The notes under the pieces: generated by a model
The model's database searches: none
The model's input: the letters and a program-made list of their open reading frames with translations, nothing else
Told to the model about the DNA's origin: nothing
Translations under genes and position numbers: made by a program
Assembly: GCF_006716425.1 (NCBI RefSeq)
Contig: NZ_VFOZ01000001.1
Span: 3,348,001 to 3,412,000 of the forward strand
DNA length: 64,000 nucleotides
Direction: 5' to 3'
Source: Actinoallomurus bryophytorum
Lineage (GTDB): Bacteria; Actinomycetota; Actinomycetes; Streptosporangiales; Streptosporangiaceae
Shown: one piece after another, positions 15,493-23,780 of the stretch
How positions within the stretch are numbered: position 1 is the stretch's first letter
How the letters are laid out: each line of letters begins with the position of its first letter

Positions 15493-16782
15493 ATGAACAT
15501 CAACAAGAGGCGGATCGCCGCAGCCGCGATACCGGCCATGCTGATCACCGCCTCGTCCGCGACGCCGGACGCGTCGGCCGCGGTGACGCACGCGTCACGG
15601 GCAGACGTGACCGTGGGAGCGGACTGGCACCTCTACGACGTCCCCGTGACCGGCAATGCGAGCCTCGACGACGTCGTCGCGCCTGGACGCGACGATGCGT
15701 GGGCCGCCGGGGCGACCCTTGACCTCGGTACCGGTCAGTCCGCTCCGCCTCCCACGCCCTCGACCGGCCCGGACCGGTGGCGTGCCGGGTCGGCCGGGCC
15801 GGAAGGGCGGCGCCACGTCGCCGCGTCGGATGGCACATGTGAGGAGGCGGGGTTCGCCGACTCGCTCATGCTGCACTGGGACGGGCACACGTGGAGGCGG
15901 ACCACCGTGCCCGACGTCGGCATCATCGGTCGCCTCAGCGCCGGGAGCAGCACCGATGTGTGGGCCTCCGCCTCGTGCGGGCTGTTGCACTGGGACGGCC
16001 GAGACTGGACGTCCGTGCCCTACGCCCCGGTTCCCGGAGCGGCCCAGGCGTCCGCCGGCCCGGTCACCGCCGACGGTGCCGGGGACGCCTGGCTGGTCGG
16101 TCACACCTACGACCCGCGGACGGGCGACGGAAGCGGGTTCGTGCAGCGCTGGGACGGTGCGCGATGGAGACTCGTGCCCACGCCCGACATAGGTGGCACC
16201 GATGACGACTTCGAGGCCGTCAGCGCGTACGGACCGGATGACGTGTGGGTCGCCGGCACGGACTACACCGGCGACGACCTCGATCCGGCGCAGCCGGAGA
16301 CACTGATCCTGTTGCACTGGGACGGACACGCCTGGACGCGGTTCCCCGATCCCGGCACGGGCGAATGGACCCAGCGGGTCACCCGGGTCCTGACCCTGCC
16401 CACCGGGGCCTGGGTCGCGGGATGGGGCAAGCGGAACCCGTCGGGTGAGGAGATCCGCCGGCCGCTCATCCTGCGCTGGGACGGGCACCGATGGCTGAAC
16501 ACCGCGGTCCCGGACGGTCCGGGCGAGGTGATGGACATCGCTTCCGACGGCCGGACGCTGTGGGCGGTCGGCGATACGTTCCTGCCGACGGACGTCTCCG
16601 GCGATGCCTACGCTCTTCAGTGGTCCGGTGACCGCTGGGTCGCCGCGTCCGTTCCCATCCGGGGCGAGGGCGCGACCCTCAGCGGCGCGGCGTCCATCCC
16701 CGGTGGCGGGCTGTGGACCGTCGGCGCGGTCGACCCGACCGGCACCAACCAGCCCTATGCGTTGATCGCACGCCACGGCTGA
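15493..16782 (+). CDS. Secreted beta-propeller protein
   Basis: 429 residues. The signal peptide is KRRIAAAAIPAMLITASSA with probable cleavage near ASA-AVTHA. The mature part repeats a blade of about 45-55 residues: LMLHWDGHTWRRTTVPDVG, LLHWDGRDWTSVPYAPV, FVQRWDGARWRLVPTPD, LLHWDGHAWTRFPDP, LILRWDGHRWLNTAVPD and ALQWSGDRWVAASVPI, alternating with DDVWVAGT-like strands. It therefore resembles a six- or seven-bladed WD-less propeller. It follows the CU044_5270 gene by 25 bp and is probably under the same ECF sigma. A scaffold or ligand-binding role outside the cell is likely. No catalytic residues stand out. Confidence 0.8.
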   Translation: MNINKRRIAAAAIPAMLITASSATPDASAAVTHASRADVTVGADWHLYDVPVTGNASLDDVVAPGRDDAWAAGATLDLGTGQSAPPPTPSTGPDRWRAGSAGPEGRRHVAASDGTCEEAGFADSLMLHWDGHTWRRTTVPDVGIIGRLSAGSSTDVWASASCGLLHWDGRDWTSVPYAPVPGAAQASAGPVTADGAGDAWLVGHTYDPRTGDGSGFVQRWDGARWRLVPTPDIGGTDDDFEAVSAYGPDDVWVAGTDYTGDDLDPAQPETLILLHWDGHAWTRFPDPGTGEWTQRVTRVLTLPTGAWVAGWGKRNPSGEEIRRPLILRWDGHRWLNTAVPDGPGEVMDIASDGRTLWAVGDTFLPTDVSGDAYALQWSGDRWVAASVPIRGEGATLSGAASIPGGGLWTVGAVDPTGTNQPYALIARHG

Positions 16783-16800
16783 CCAGCGCGAGCATCATCC

Positions 16801-16844
16801 GAACAGGCAGTGGCGTCAGCGTGCCCTGACGCCACTGCCTGTTC
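16801..16844. terminator. Perfect 19-bp inverted repeat between convergent genes
   Basis: GAACAGGCAGTGGCGTCAG (16801-16819) and its exact complement (16826-16844) are separated by a 6-base loop. It lies 18 bp after the propeller stop and 12 bp before the TetR stop, so it can end transcription from both sides. No T-run follows. Confidence 0.85.
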
Positions 16845-16856
16845 AAGGACCGGGGA

Positions 16857-17618
16857 CTACCGGGTGCGGCTGCGGACGAGGGCGTCGATGCCGTCGAGGA
16901 CGCGGTCGAGACCGAAGCCGAACTCGCCGTCCACGCTGTCCGGCTGGTCGAAGACGCCCTGCTCGAGCGCGAACGACACGGACGGGAACCTGCGCGGGTC
17001 GATCACCTTCCGCAGCACGTTGCTGTAGGAGGACATCATCCGCTCGGCCGAGGAGTCGGCCGCCATCACCGCCTCGGCGATGCCGTGGAACGTCGCCTCC
17101 GTGTTCCGGACATAGCCGCTGAGCAGCATGATCACCGAGACCTTCTCGTTCTCGGTGAGGCCGGTGCCGCGCAGTGACGCCAGCCCGTGTTCGAGCCAGG
17201 CGATCTGCTGAGGGGTGTTCGGCGCCTCGGTGATCGGCACGCGCAGCACCCAGGTGTTGCGGCGCAGTGCGGCGAGGTAGCTCCAGCACCAGCGCTCCAT
17301 CGCCGCCCGCCAGCCCTCGTCCGCGCCGCGCGGAGCGGGCGGGCCGCCGAGGGCGGCGTCCAGCATCAGCGGGACCAGCTCGTTCTTGGCGCCGACGTAA
17401 CGGTAGAGCGCCATCGCCGATACGCCGAGCTCCTTGGCGATGCGGTTCATGGACACCGCCGCGAAGCCGTCCGCCGCGGCGACGCCGATCGCGGCCGCGA
17501 CGATGCGGTCGAGGCTGAGACCGGGCTTGGGCCCCTTTCCGGGACGCTCTCGCAGCCCCCAGGCCGCCGCGAGGCTGGCCGGGATGTCGGCGCCGCTGTC
17601 GCTGTCCATCGCCTCCAC
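16857..17618 (-). CDS. TetR/AcrR family regulator of the adjacent DrrAB-type exporter
   Basis: 253 residues. The DNA-binding head is LDRIVAAAIGVAAADGFAAVSMNRIAKELGVSAMALYRYVGAKNEL (about 35-80). The ligand domain has PQQIAWLEHGLASLRGTGLT and the phrase MLLSGYVRN common to TetR_C_1-type tails. GTG 17618 and ATG 17609 are both possible starts. It is divergent from the exporter operon and an inverted repeat lies between them, so it very probably represses that operon until a drug-like ligand binds. Confidence 0.88.
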   Translation of the reverse strand: MEAMDSDSGADIPASLAAAWGLRERPGKGPKPGLSLDRIVAAAIGVAAADGFAAVSMNRIAKELGVSAMALYRYVGAKNELVPLMLDAALGGPPAPRGADEGWRAAMERWCWSYLAALRRNTWVLRVPITEAPNTPQQIAWLEHGLASLRGTGLTENEKVSVIMLLSGYVRNTEATFHGIAEAVMAADSSAERMMSSYSNVLRKVIDPRRFPSVSFALEQGVFDQPDSVDGEFGFGLDRVLDGIDALVRSRTR

Positions 17619-17643
17619 TTTCGGTGTTGACCGCCCATCCTAG

Positions 17644-17688
17644 TTCTGTGTATACCTTACGCAGAAGAGTTTATGGCATACGCAGAAG
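17644..17688. promoter_or_regulatory. Candidate TetR operator in the exporter promoter
   Basis: TTCTGTG-N9-CGCAGAA (17644-17666) is a near-perfect dyad (6 of 7 arm positions). Its right half, TACGCAGAAG (17658-17667), is repeated exactly 21 bp later at 17679-17688, two helical turns away. Both lie just upstream of ATG 17700. The arrangement suits a TetR dimer plus an extra half-site. Confidence 0.65.
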
Positions 17689-17699
17689 CGGGGAGTGCG

Positions 17700-18659
17700 A
17701 TGGAAACGGCGATCGAGGCGGTCGGCCTGGAGAAGTCCTACGGAAAGGTGAAGGTCCTGTCCGGGCTGGATCTGCGGGTCACGCGCGGCAGCGTGTTCGC
17801 GCTGCTCGGACCCAACGGCGCGGGCAAGACGACCACGGTGCGGATCCTGACCACGCTCACCCGGGCCGACGCCGGACATGCGCGGGTGGCCGGTCTGGAC
17901 ATCGTCCGCGACCGGCACAAGGTACGGCGCCGCATCGCGCTGACCGGCCAGCACGCGGCCGTCGACGAGCTGCAGACCGGCGAGGAGAACCTCCGCATGG
18001 TGGCGCGTCTGTCCGGCATGTCCGGCAAGAACGCCCGCCGCCGGGCGGCCGAACTCCTGGAGAGCTTCGACCTGACGGACGCCGGACGGCGCCACGCCGG
18101 GACCTACTCCGGGGGGATGCGCCGCCGCCTGGACCTCGCGGCGAGCCTGGTCGCCGACCCTGCGGTGATCTTCCTCGACGAGCCGACGAACGGCCTCGAC
18201 CCGCGCAGCCGCCAGGCACTGTGGGAGGTCATCACCGGCCTCGCGGGATCCGGCGTGACCGTGTTCCTCACCACGCAGTACCTGGAGGAGGCCGACCGGC
18301 TGGCCGGCCACATCGCGCTCGTGGACGGTGGCCGGGTCGTCGCGGAGGGTACGGCGGCCGAGCTCAAGCGGCGCGTCGCCGACCAGCACCTGGACCTCGT
18401 GCTCGCGGACCGGGCGACGTACGAGGACGTGGCGGAGATCCTCGGCGGACGGGCCGTCACGCACGATCCCGCCGCCCTCACCCTCGGCGTCGCGACCGAC
18501 GGGAGCGCCGCCCACGTACGCGCGCTGCTGGACGAGATCGACCCGGGGCGCCGCGCGGTACGGACGTTCGCCGTGCACACCGCCACTCTCGACGACGTCT
18601 TCCTCACCCTGACCGGCCACCGGGCCGCCCGAACCGAAACGGAGACCGTCGATGTCTGA
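17700..18659 (+). CDS. ABC transporter ATP-binding protein, DrrA type
   Basis: 319 residues. Walker A GPNGAGKT (37-44), Q-loop LTGQHAAVDELQTGEENL, signature YSGGMRRRLDL (about 136), Walker B VIFLDEPTNGLD and the switch region LTTQYLEEADRLA are all present. The C-terminal extension ending TLDDVFLTLTGHRA is typical of the daunorubicin-resistance (DrrA) subfamily that pairs with ABC-2 permeases. ATG 17700 has GGGGAG at good spacing; ATG 17673 lies in the operator region and is less likely. It overlaps the permease start by 8 bp. The substrate is a drug or secondary metabolite, unknown. Confidence 0.92.
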   Translation: METAIEAVGLEKSYGKVKVLSGLDLRVTRGSVFALLGPNGAGKTTTVRILTTLTRADAGHARVAGLDIVRDRHKVRRRIALTGQHAAVDELQTGEENLRMVARLSGMSGKNARRRAAELLESFDLTDAGRRHAGTYSGGMRRRLDLAASLVADPAVIFLDEPTNGLDPRSRQALWEVITGLAGSGVTVFLTTQYLEEADRLAGHIALVDGGRVVAEGTAAELKRRVADQHLDLVLADRATYEDVAEILGGRAVTHDPAALTLGVATDGSAAHVRALLDEIDPGRRAVRTFAVHTATLDDVFLTLTGHRAARTETETVDV

Positions 18660-19422
18660 GCTCGCCGCGAGCCGTACCCTGACCGACTCGCTGACCATGG
18701 CGGGCCGTGCGCTCCGCCTGACGAGACGCCAGCTCGACGCCCTGCTGACGTCGTTGATGATGCCGATCCTGCTGATGCTGGTCTTCGTCTACCTGTTCGG
18801 CGGCGCGATCCAGACCGGCAGCAAGTACGTCACCTATGTCGTCCCCGGAGTGTTGCTCCTGTGTGCCGGGTTCGGGTCGGCGACCACGGCGGTGAGCGTC
18901 GCCGGCGACCTGACCGGAGGCATCATCGACCGCTTCCGCTCGATGGACGTCAGCGGGACGGCCGTCCTGAACGGGCATGTCGTGGCGAGCGCCGTACGCA
19001 ACCTGGCCTCGACCGTCATCGTGTTCGGCGTCGCCTTCCTCATCGGGTTCCGGCCCCACGCCGGCCCGGCGGCCTGGCTCGCCGCCATCGGTGTCCTGCT
19101 CGCCTTCATCCTGGCGATCTCCTGGCTGGCCGCGGCGGTCGGGGTGCTCGCCAGGTCGGCCGAGGCCGCGGGAGGCTTCACCTTCTTCATCATGTTCGTG
19201 CCGTACGCCAGCAGCGCCTTCGTCCCGATCGACACGATGCCCTCGTGGCTGCACGGCTTCGCCCAGAACCAGCCGGTCACGCCGGTGATCGAGACGCTAC
19301 GCGGCCTGCTCCTGGACCAGCCCGTGGGCGACAGTCCCTGGCAGGCCCTGGCCTGGTGCGGTGGCATCCTCGTCGCCTCGATCGCCCTGGCCGCTGTACT
19401 CTTCCGCCGGCGTACCGCCTGA
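18652..19422 (+). CDS. ABC-2 type permease, DrrB type
   Basis: 256 residues with six predicted helices: TSLMMPILLMLVFVYLFGGAI, YVVPGVLLLCAGFGSATTAVSV, ASTVIVFGVAFLIGF, WLAAIGVLLAFILAISWLAAAVGVL, FTFFIMFVPYASSAFVPID and ALAWCGGILVASIALAAVLF. The conserved motif after helix 2, GDLTGGIIDRFRSMDVSGTAVLNGHV, is the ABC-2 loop that contacts the ATPase. It is the membrane partner of the preceding ATP-binding protein, and the reading frames overlap (translational coupling). It is convergent with copA with only 2 bp between stops. Confidence 0.92.
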   Translation: MSELAASRTLTDSLTMAGRALRLTRRQLDALLTSLMMPILLMLVFVYLFGGAIQTGSKYVTYVVPGVLLLCAGFGSATTAVSVAGDLTGGIIDRFRSMDVSGTAVLNGHVVASAVRNLASTVIVFGVAFLIGFRPHAGPAAWLAAIGVLLAFILAISWLAAAVGVLARSAEAAGGFTFFIMFVPYASSAFVPIDTMPSWLHGFAQNQPVTPVIETLRGLLLDQPVGDSPWQALAWCGGILVASIALAAVLFRRRTA

Positions 19423-19424
19423 GC

Positions 19425-21605
19425 TCAGCGGGCCGCGCGGAAGCGGCGCAGCCGGAGGCTGTTGCTGACCACGAAGACACTGGAGAACGCCATCGCCGCT
19501 CCCGCGATCATGGGGTTGAGCAACCCCGCCGCGGCGAGCGGCAGGGCGGCCACGTTGTAGGCGAAGGCCCAGAACAGGTTGCCCTTGATGATCGCGAGCG
19601 TCCGCCGCGACAGCCGGATCGCGTCCACGGCGGCCCGCAGGTCGCCGCGGACGAGCGTCAGGTCGGCGGCCTCGATGGCCACATCGGTACCCGTGCCCAT
19701 GGCGAGTCCGAGGTCGGCCTGGGCGAGGGCGGCGGCGTCGTTGACGCCGTCGCCGACCATCGCCACCGCCTGGTCACCGGCCTGCAGCCGTTTGATGGCG
19801 TCGACCTTGTCCGCGGGCAGCACCTCGGCGATCACCTCGGTGATGCCGACCTCGGCCGCGACCGTACGCGCCGCGGCCTCGTGGTCGCCGGTGAGCAGCA
19901 CCGGGGTCAACCCGAGCGCGCGGAGGTCGGCGATCGCCCCGGCACTGGTGTCCTTCACGGTGTCGGAGACCACGAGCACGGCGCGGGCCGTCCCGTCCCA
20001 GCCCACCACGACGGGTGTGCGCCCGGCCGCCTCGGCCGCGGCCTTGGCCGCCTCCAGCCCGGCGGGAAGCCCGGCGAAGAGCGACGCGCGGCCCGCGAGG
20101 ACGGCGTGCCCCTCGACCGTGCCGCGTACGCCCCGCCCTTCGAGGTTGTGAAAGTCCGTCACGGCCGGCAACGTCTCCCCGGCCTTCCGCGCGATCGCCC
20201 GCGCGATCGGATGCTCGGAGGCGTGCTCGACCGCACCCGCCAGGCGGAGCACCCGCGCCGGGTCCTCGTCGGTGACGACGTCGACGAGGGTCATCCGGCC
20301 GGTCGTGACGGTGCCGGTCTTGTCGAGCACGATCGTGTCGATCGCCCGGGTGGACTCCAGCGCCTCAGGACCCCGGATCAAGATGCCGAGCTGCGCGCCG
20401 CGCCCGGTTCCCACGAGCAGTGCCGTCGGCGTGGCCAGCCCCAGCGCGCACGGGCAGGCGATGATGAGTACGGCGACGGCCGCGGTGAAGGCCGCGTCGG
20501 CGCCGGCCCCGCTCGCCAGCCAGAACCCGAGCGTGGCCAGCGCGAGCACGATGACGATCGGCACGAAGATCCCGGAGACACGGTCGGCGAGGCGCTGGGC
20601 CCGTGCCTTGCCGCTCTGTGCCTCCTCCACGAGACGGGCCATCTGTGCGAGCCGGGTGTCGGAGCCGACCCGCGTCGCGCGTACGACGAGGCGCCCGCCG
20701 GAGTTGACCGTCGCACCGGTGACCGCGTCGCCGGCAACGACCTCGACCGGCATGGACTCGCCGGTGAGCATGCTCATGTCCACCGCCGAGCCGCCCTCGA
20801 CGACGACGCCGTCCGTGGCGATCTTCTCGCCCGGCCGGACCACGAACGTCATGCCCGGCCTCAGCCGGTCGGCCGGGATGAGCTCCTCGCGCCCGTCACG
20901 CCGGACCGCGACCTCCTTGGCGCCCAGATCCAGCAGCGCCCGCAGGGCGGTGCCGGCACGGCGCTTGGCGCGGGCCTCGAAGTGGCGGCCGGCCAGGATG
21001 AAGACGGTGACCCCGGCCGCGACCTCCAGGTAGATGTCGCCCGAACCGCCCCGGCCGGTGAAGCTGAAGGTCTCCCGCATGCCGGCCTCGCCCGCGCTGC
21101 CGAAGAACAGGGCGTACACCGACCAGAAGAAGGCGGCGCCGGTGCCCATCGAGACCAGGGTGTCCATGGTCGCGGCGCCCAGCCTGAGGTTCTTCCACGT
21201 CGCGCGGTGGAACGGTAGCCCGCCCCACACGACGACCGGTGCGGCCAGCGCGAGCGAGACCCACTGCCAGTCGCGGAACTGCAGCGCCGGGACGGTCGCC
21301 AGAAGCACCACCGGCAGGGCCAGCAGCGCACTGACGACCAGCCGGTCGCGCAGCGCGTGGTCGTCCTCTTCGGGCTCCGGCGCAGGGAGCGCGGCGGTGT
21401 ACCCGGCCTTCTCGACCTGGCTGATCAGATCGTCATGGGTGACGCCGGGGGCGACGCGGACGCTCGCCTTCTCGGTGGCGTAGTTGACCGTCGCGGTGAC
21501 CCCGTCGAGCCGGTTGAGGCGTTTCTCGACCCGGTTCGCACACGAGGCGCAGGTCATGCCGCCGATGACCAGCTCCACCCGGCCGGTGTCCTCCGAGACC
21601 GTCAT
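19425..21605 (-). CDS. copA: Copper-translocating P-type ATPase
   Basis: 726 residues. There is one N-terminal heavy-metal domain with GMTCASC (16-22). The transmembrane metal site is Cys-Pro-Cys (384-386, in [12 protein letters not shown]) and the phosphorylation site is Asp428 in DKTGTVTTG. The SEHPIARAI His-Pro motif and the hinge [18 protein letters not shown] are also present. It is a P1B-1 exporter moving Cu(I) out of the cytoplasm with ATP. The start is ATG 21605, just before the metal domain; the frame stays open upstream through copZ in another frame without meaning. It lies 24 bp after copZ in the same direction and is very probably under the CsoR-type site upstream of copZ. Confidence 0.95.
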   Translation of the reverse strand: MTVSEDTGRVELVIGGMTCASCANRVEKRLNRLDGVTATVNYATEKASVRVAPGVTHDDLISQVEKAGYTAALPAPEPEEDDHALRDRLVVSALLALPVVLLATVPALQFRDWQWVSLALAAPVVVWGGLPFHRATWKNLRLGAATMDTLVSMGTGAAFFWSVYALFFGSAGEAGMRETFSFTGRGGSGDIYLEVAAGVTVFILAGRHFEARAKRRAGTALRALLDLGAKEVAVRRDGREELIPADRLRPGMTFVVRPGEKIATDGVVVEGGSAVDMSMLTGESMPVEVVAGDAVTGATVNSGGRLVVRATRVGSDTRLAQMARLVEEAQSGKARAQRLADRVSGIFVPIVIVLALATLGFWLASGAGADAAFTAAVAVLIIACPCALGLATPTALLVGTGRGAQLGILIRGPEALESTRAIDTIVLDKTGTVTTGRMTLVDVVTDEDPARVLRLAGAVEHASEHPIARAIARKAGETLPAVTDFHNLEGRGVRGTVEGHAVLAGRASLFAGLPAGLEAAKAAAEAAGRTPVVVGWDGTARAVLVVSDTVKDTSAGAIADLRALGLTPVLLTGDHEAAARTVAAEVGITEVIAEVLPADKVDAIKRLQAGDQAVAMVGDGVNDAAALAQADLGLAMGTGTDVAIEAADLTLVRGDLRAAVDAIRLSRRTLAIIKGNLFWAFAYNVAALPLAAAGLLNPMIAGAAMAFSSVFVVSNSLRLRRFRAAR

Positions 21606-21628
21606 GCGCCGTCCCTCATCCCGTCTTG

Positions 21629-21838
21629 TCAGGAACCCACGACTTCGTAGCCGGCCTCGTCGACCGCCTCGCGTACGGCGGCGCCGTCGAGGGCGGCCGC
21701 ACTGGTGACGGTGACCGACCCGGTGGCGAGGTCCACGTCGACACCGCTGACCCCGTCGATCCGGCCGACCTCGGCACTGACCGCGGACACACAGTGCTCG
21801 CACGTCATGCCCTTCACCGCGTAGCGAGTGGTGACCAT
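21629..21838 (-). CDS. copZ: Copper chaperone, heavy-metal-associated domain
   Basis: A 69-residue single HMA domain, [20 protein letters not shown], with metal-binding Cys13 and Cys16 and the rest of the ferredoxin-like fold ([30 protein letters not shown]). It hands Cu(I) to CopA, encoded 24 bp downstream. ATG 21838 has GAGGG just before it. The upstream in-frame codons at 21871 overlap the operator and are not used. Confidence 0.93.
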   Translation of the reverse strand: MVTTRYAVKGMTCEHCVSAVSAEVGRIDGVSGVDVDLATGSVTVTSAAALDGAAVREAVDEAGYEVVGS

Positions 21839-21869
21839 GTCCCTCTTCCTTCGCTCGACTACCGACACC

Positions 21870-21888
21870 ATATACCCCCATAGGGTAC
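21870..21888. promoter_or_regulatory. CsoR-type copper operator
   Basis: ATATACCCCCATAGGGTAC is a G/C-run dyad flanked by TA, closely matching the known CsoR operator pattern (TACCCC..GGGGTA). It is centred about 40 bp upstream of copZ. No csoR gene is in the window, so the repressor must be encoded elsewhere. Confidence 0.75.
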
Positions 21889-21930
21889 GGCCATGCGCCA
21901 GAGACGATCTGCCGGGAATCGGCTTACGAG

Positions 21931-21955
21931 GGGTCCCGGTGCTGATCAGGGACCC
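21931..21955. terminator. Possible hairpin terminator downstream of TetR
   Basis: GGGTCCC (21931-21937) and GGGACCC (21949-21955) pair with an 11-base loop, 74 bp beyond the TetR stop on the minus strand. There is no T-run. The rest of 21891-22028 shows no gene. Confidence 0.4.
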
Positions 21956-22028
21956 GAGCCGGACCTTGCCGGAGGGATTCGACGACTACGTGGGGCTGCG
22001 CATCACGCACCGTCGCCTCTCACGTGAG

Positions 22029-22595
22029 TCATCCGGTAGAGGCGATCTCCCGGAGCTGCGCGAGGGCATGCCTGGCGATCTGCTGGAACGGCTTCTGATC
22101 CGGATCGTCGACCCATTGCTCGAAGGCGACGTGCATGACGGTGATGCCCGTGTGGGCGGCCAGGGTGGCGGTGGTGTCGCCGACCCCATGTGCGCGCAGT
22201 GCCTGTGCCATCGCGGCGGCCAGTGACGCGGCCTTGATCAGCTCGCGTTCCCGCAGCTCGGGGCTGGAGGCGATGATCCGGTGTCGCGGGCCGGCGAACT
22301 CCCGGACCTCCTCGAACCGGACGGCGGCGGCGTCCAGTGCCGCGCCGACCATGCCGAGAGGAGAAGCGGACGCGGGGGCGGCCTCGATGGCGGTCACCAT
22401 CTGCCGCTCGAGGAGTTCCGAGCCCCAGAAAAGCACCTCGCGCTTGTCCGTGAAGTAGCGGAAGAAGGTTCGCTTCGTCAGCCCCGCGCGTTCGGCGATC
22501 TCCGCGACGGTCGTCTCCTCGTAGCCGCGCTCGCCGTAGAGGGTCAGAGCCGCCTCCTGCAACCGCGCTCGCGCGTCCGGCCGCCATCTGCCCAT
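22029..22595 (-). CDS. TetR family regulator of the divergent SDR gene
   Basis: 188 residues. The DNA-binding region is RLQEAALTLYGERGYEETTVAEIAERAGLTKRTFFRYFTDKREVLF (11-56), a textbook TetR helix-turn-helix. The ligand domain ends in WVDDPDQKPFQQIARHALAQLREI. ATG 22595 is next to a pair of identical-pattern palindromes shared with the SDR gene, so autoregulation and repression of the SDR are likely. Confidence 0.9.
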   Translation of the reverse strand: MGRWRPDARARLQEAALTLYGERGYEETTVAEIAERAGLTKRTFFRYFTDKREVLFWGSELLERQMVTAIEAAPASASPLGMVGAALDAAAVRFEEVREFAGPRHRIIASSPELRERELIKAASLAAAMAQALRAHGVGDTTATLAAHTGITVMHVAFEQWVDDPDQKPFQQIARHALAQLREIASTG

Positions 22596-22611
22596 GGGGC
22601 AAGACTAGTCG

Positions 22612-22659
22612 ATGTCACCTGGTGTCATCACGCGCTATAGTGATGGCACCAGGTGACAT
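22612..22659. promoter_or_regulatory. Twin TetR operators
   Basis: Two copies fit the dyad ATGNCACCNGGTGNCAT exactly, at 22612-22628 and 22643-22659. Their centres are 31 bp apart, close to three helical turns. They fill the gap between the TetR start and the ribosome site of the SDR gene. This is a clear binding-site pair for the divergent TetR protein. Confidence 0.8.
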
Positions 22660-22682
22660 CACTCGTACCAGGAGGGTTTCCC

Positions 22683-23594
22683 ATGCGTGTTTTCGTGACT
22701 GGCGCGTCCGGGCACATCGGCTCGGCGGTCCTGCCCGAGCTGATGCGGGCCGGCCATCAGGTCGTGGGGCTGGCGCGTTCGGACGCCTCGGCCGAGGCGC
22801 TCGCCGCCGCCGGTGCCGAGGTCCGGCGCGGCGACCTGGACGATCTCGACGGGCTGCGCGAGGCCGCCGGGGCGGCCGACGGCGTCATCCACCTCGCCTT
22901 CAAGCACGACCTGATGGCGACCGGCGACTTCGCCGCCGCGGCCGCCGCCGACTTCGCCGCCATCAAGGCGCTCGCCTCGGGGCTCGAAGGGACGGACAGG
23001 CCGCTCGTCATCTCCTCCGGCACGCTCCTGCTCGCCCGCGCGGGCATCACCGGGCGGCCGGGCACCGAGGCCGACGTCATTCCCGGCGGTCCGCGGGTGG
23101 ACGCGGAGAACTTCGTGATCGGGCTCGCCGGACGCGGCGTGCGGTCGTCCGCCGTCCGGCTGCCACCGATCGTGCACAGCCCACTCGACCACAACGGCTT
23201 CGTGCACGTCCTGGTCGCAATCGCCCGTCAGGCCGGTGTGTCGGGATATGTGGGAGACGGAGCGAACCGGTGGCCCTCGGTGCACACGCTCGACGCGGCG
23301 CGGGTGTACCGGCTGGCGCTGGAGAGCGCCCCGGCCGGAAGCCGGCTGCACGCGGTCGCGGACGAGGGCGTCCCCTTCCGCGACATCGCGGCGGCCATCG
23401 GGCGGGGGGCCGGCGTGCCCGTGGCCGGCATCTCCGCGGAGGACGCCGGCGAGCGCTTCGCCTTCCTCGGCCCGTTCGTGGGAGTGGACAACCCGGTCTC
23501 CAGTGAGGTGACGCGGAAGATGCTCGGGTGGGAGCCGGCGAACCCGGGACTCATCGAGGATCTGGGGCACGGCCACTACTTCGGTCGGGGATGA
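22683..23594 (+). CDS. Extended SDR / NAD-dependent epimerase-like protein
   Basis: 303 residues. The cofactor motif GASGHIG (7-13) is followed by LARSDASAEALAAAGAEV and a Rossmann strand DGVIHLAFKHD. The region LVISSGTLLLARAGITGRPG replaces the usual Tyr-x3-Lys site, as in the atypical SDRs related to NAD-dependent epimerases. ATG 22683 has GGAGGG seven bases before, which settles the start inside the longer open frame. It is controlled by the divergent TetR through the twin operators. Its substrate is unknown; such TetR-SDR pairs often respond to reactive small molecules. Confidence 0.88.
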   Translation: MRVFVTGASGHIGSAVLPELMRAGHQVVGLARSDASAEALAAAGAEVRRGDLDDLDGLREAAGAADGVIHLAFKHDLMATGDFAAAAAADFAAIKALASGLEGTDRPLVISSGTLLLARAGITGRPGTEADVIPGGPRVDAENFVIGLAGRGVRSSAVRLPPIVHSPLDHNGFVHVLVAIARQAGVSGYVGDGANRWPSVHTLDAARVYRLALESAPAGSRLHAVADEGVPFRDIAAAIGRGAGVPVAGISAEDAGERFAFLGPFVGVDNPVSSEVTRKMLGWEPANPGLIEDLGHGHYFGRG

Positions 23595-23648
23595 ACCCAA
23601 TCCAGCGCCACGCCATCACCGGAACAGGCCACGCGAAGCGGAGCCGCG

Positions 23649-23661
23649 GGAGAAATTCTCC
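23649..23661. promoter_or_regulatory. Palindrome upstream of the SARP-type gene
   Basis: GGAGAAATTCTCC is a 13-bp perfect odd palindrome, 120 bp before the regulator start, in an otherwise featureless 186-bp gap. It may be a binding site; nothing else supports it. Confidence 0.35.
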
Positions 23662-23780
23662 GGTTCCTGAGCTGCGCGGCTGGAGTTTCAATTCAGGCTC
23701 GCCGCCTTTCCGACGGGAACGCTGGGCTTCCGCGGATGACGATGGGCCCGAACCATCCCGTTTGTTGCGACAATGGCCGC

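Noticed and set aside
18861-21218. A 785-codon open frame antisense to the DrrB permease end and copA
   Set aside because: copA and the permease are certain; the antisense frame is a by-product of high-GC codon bias and has no domain or start signal.
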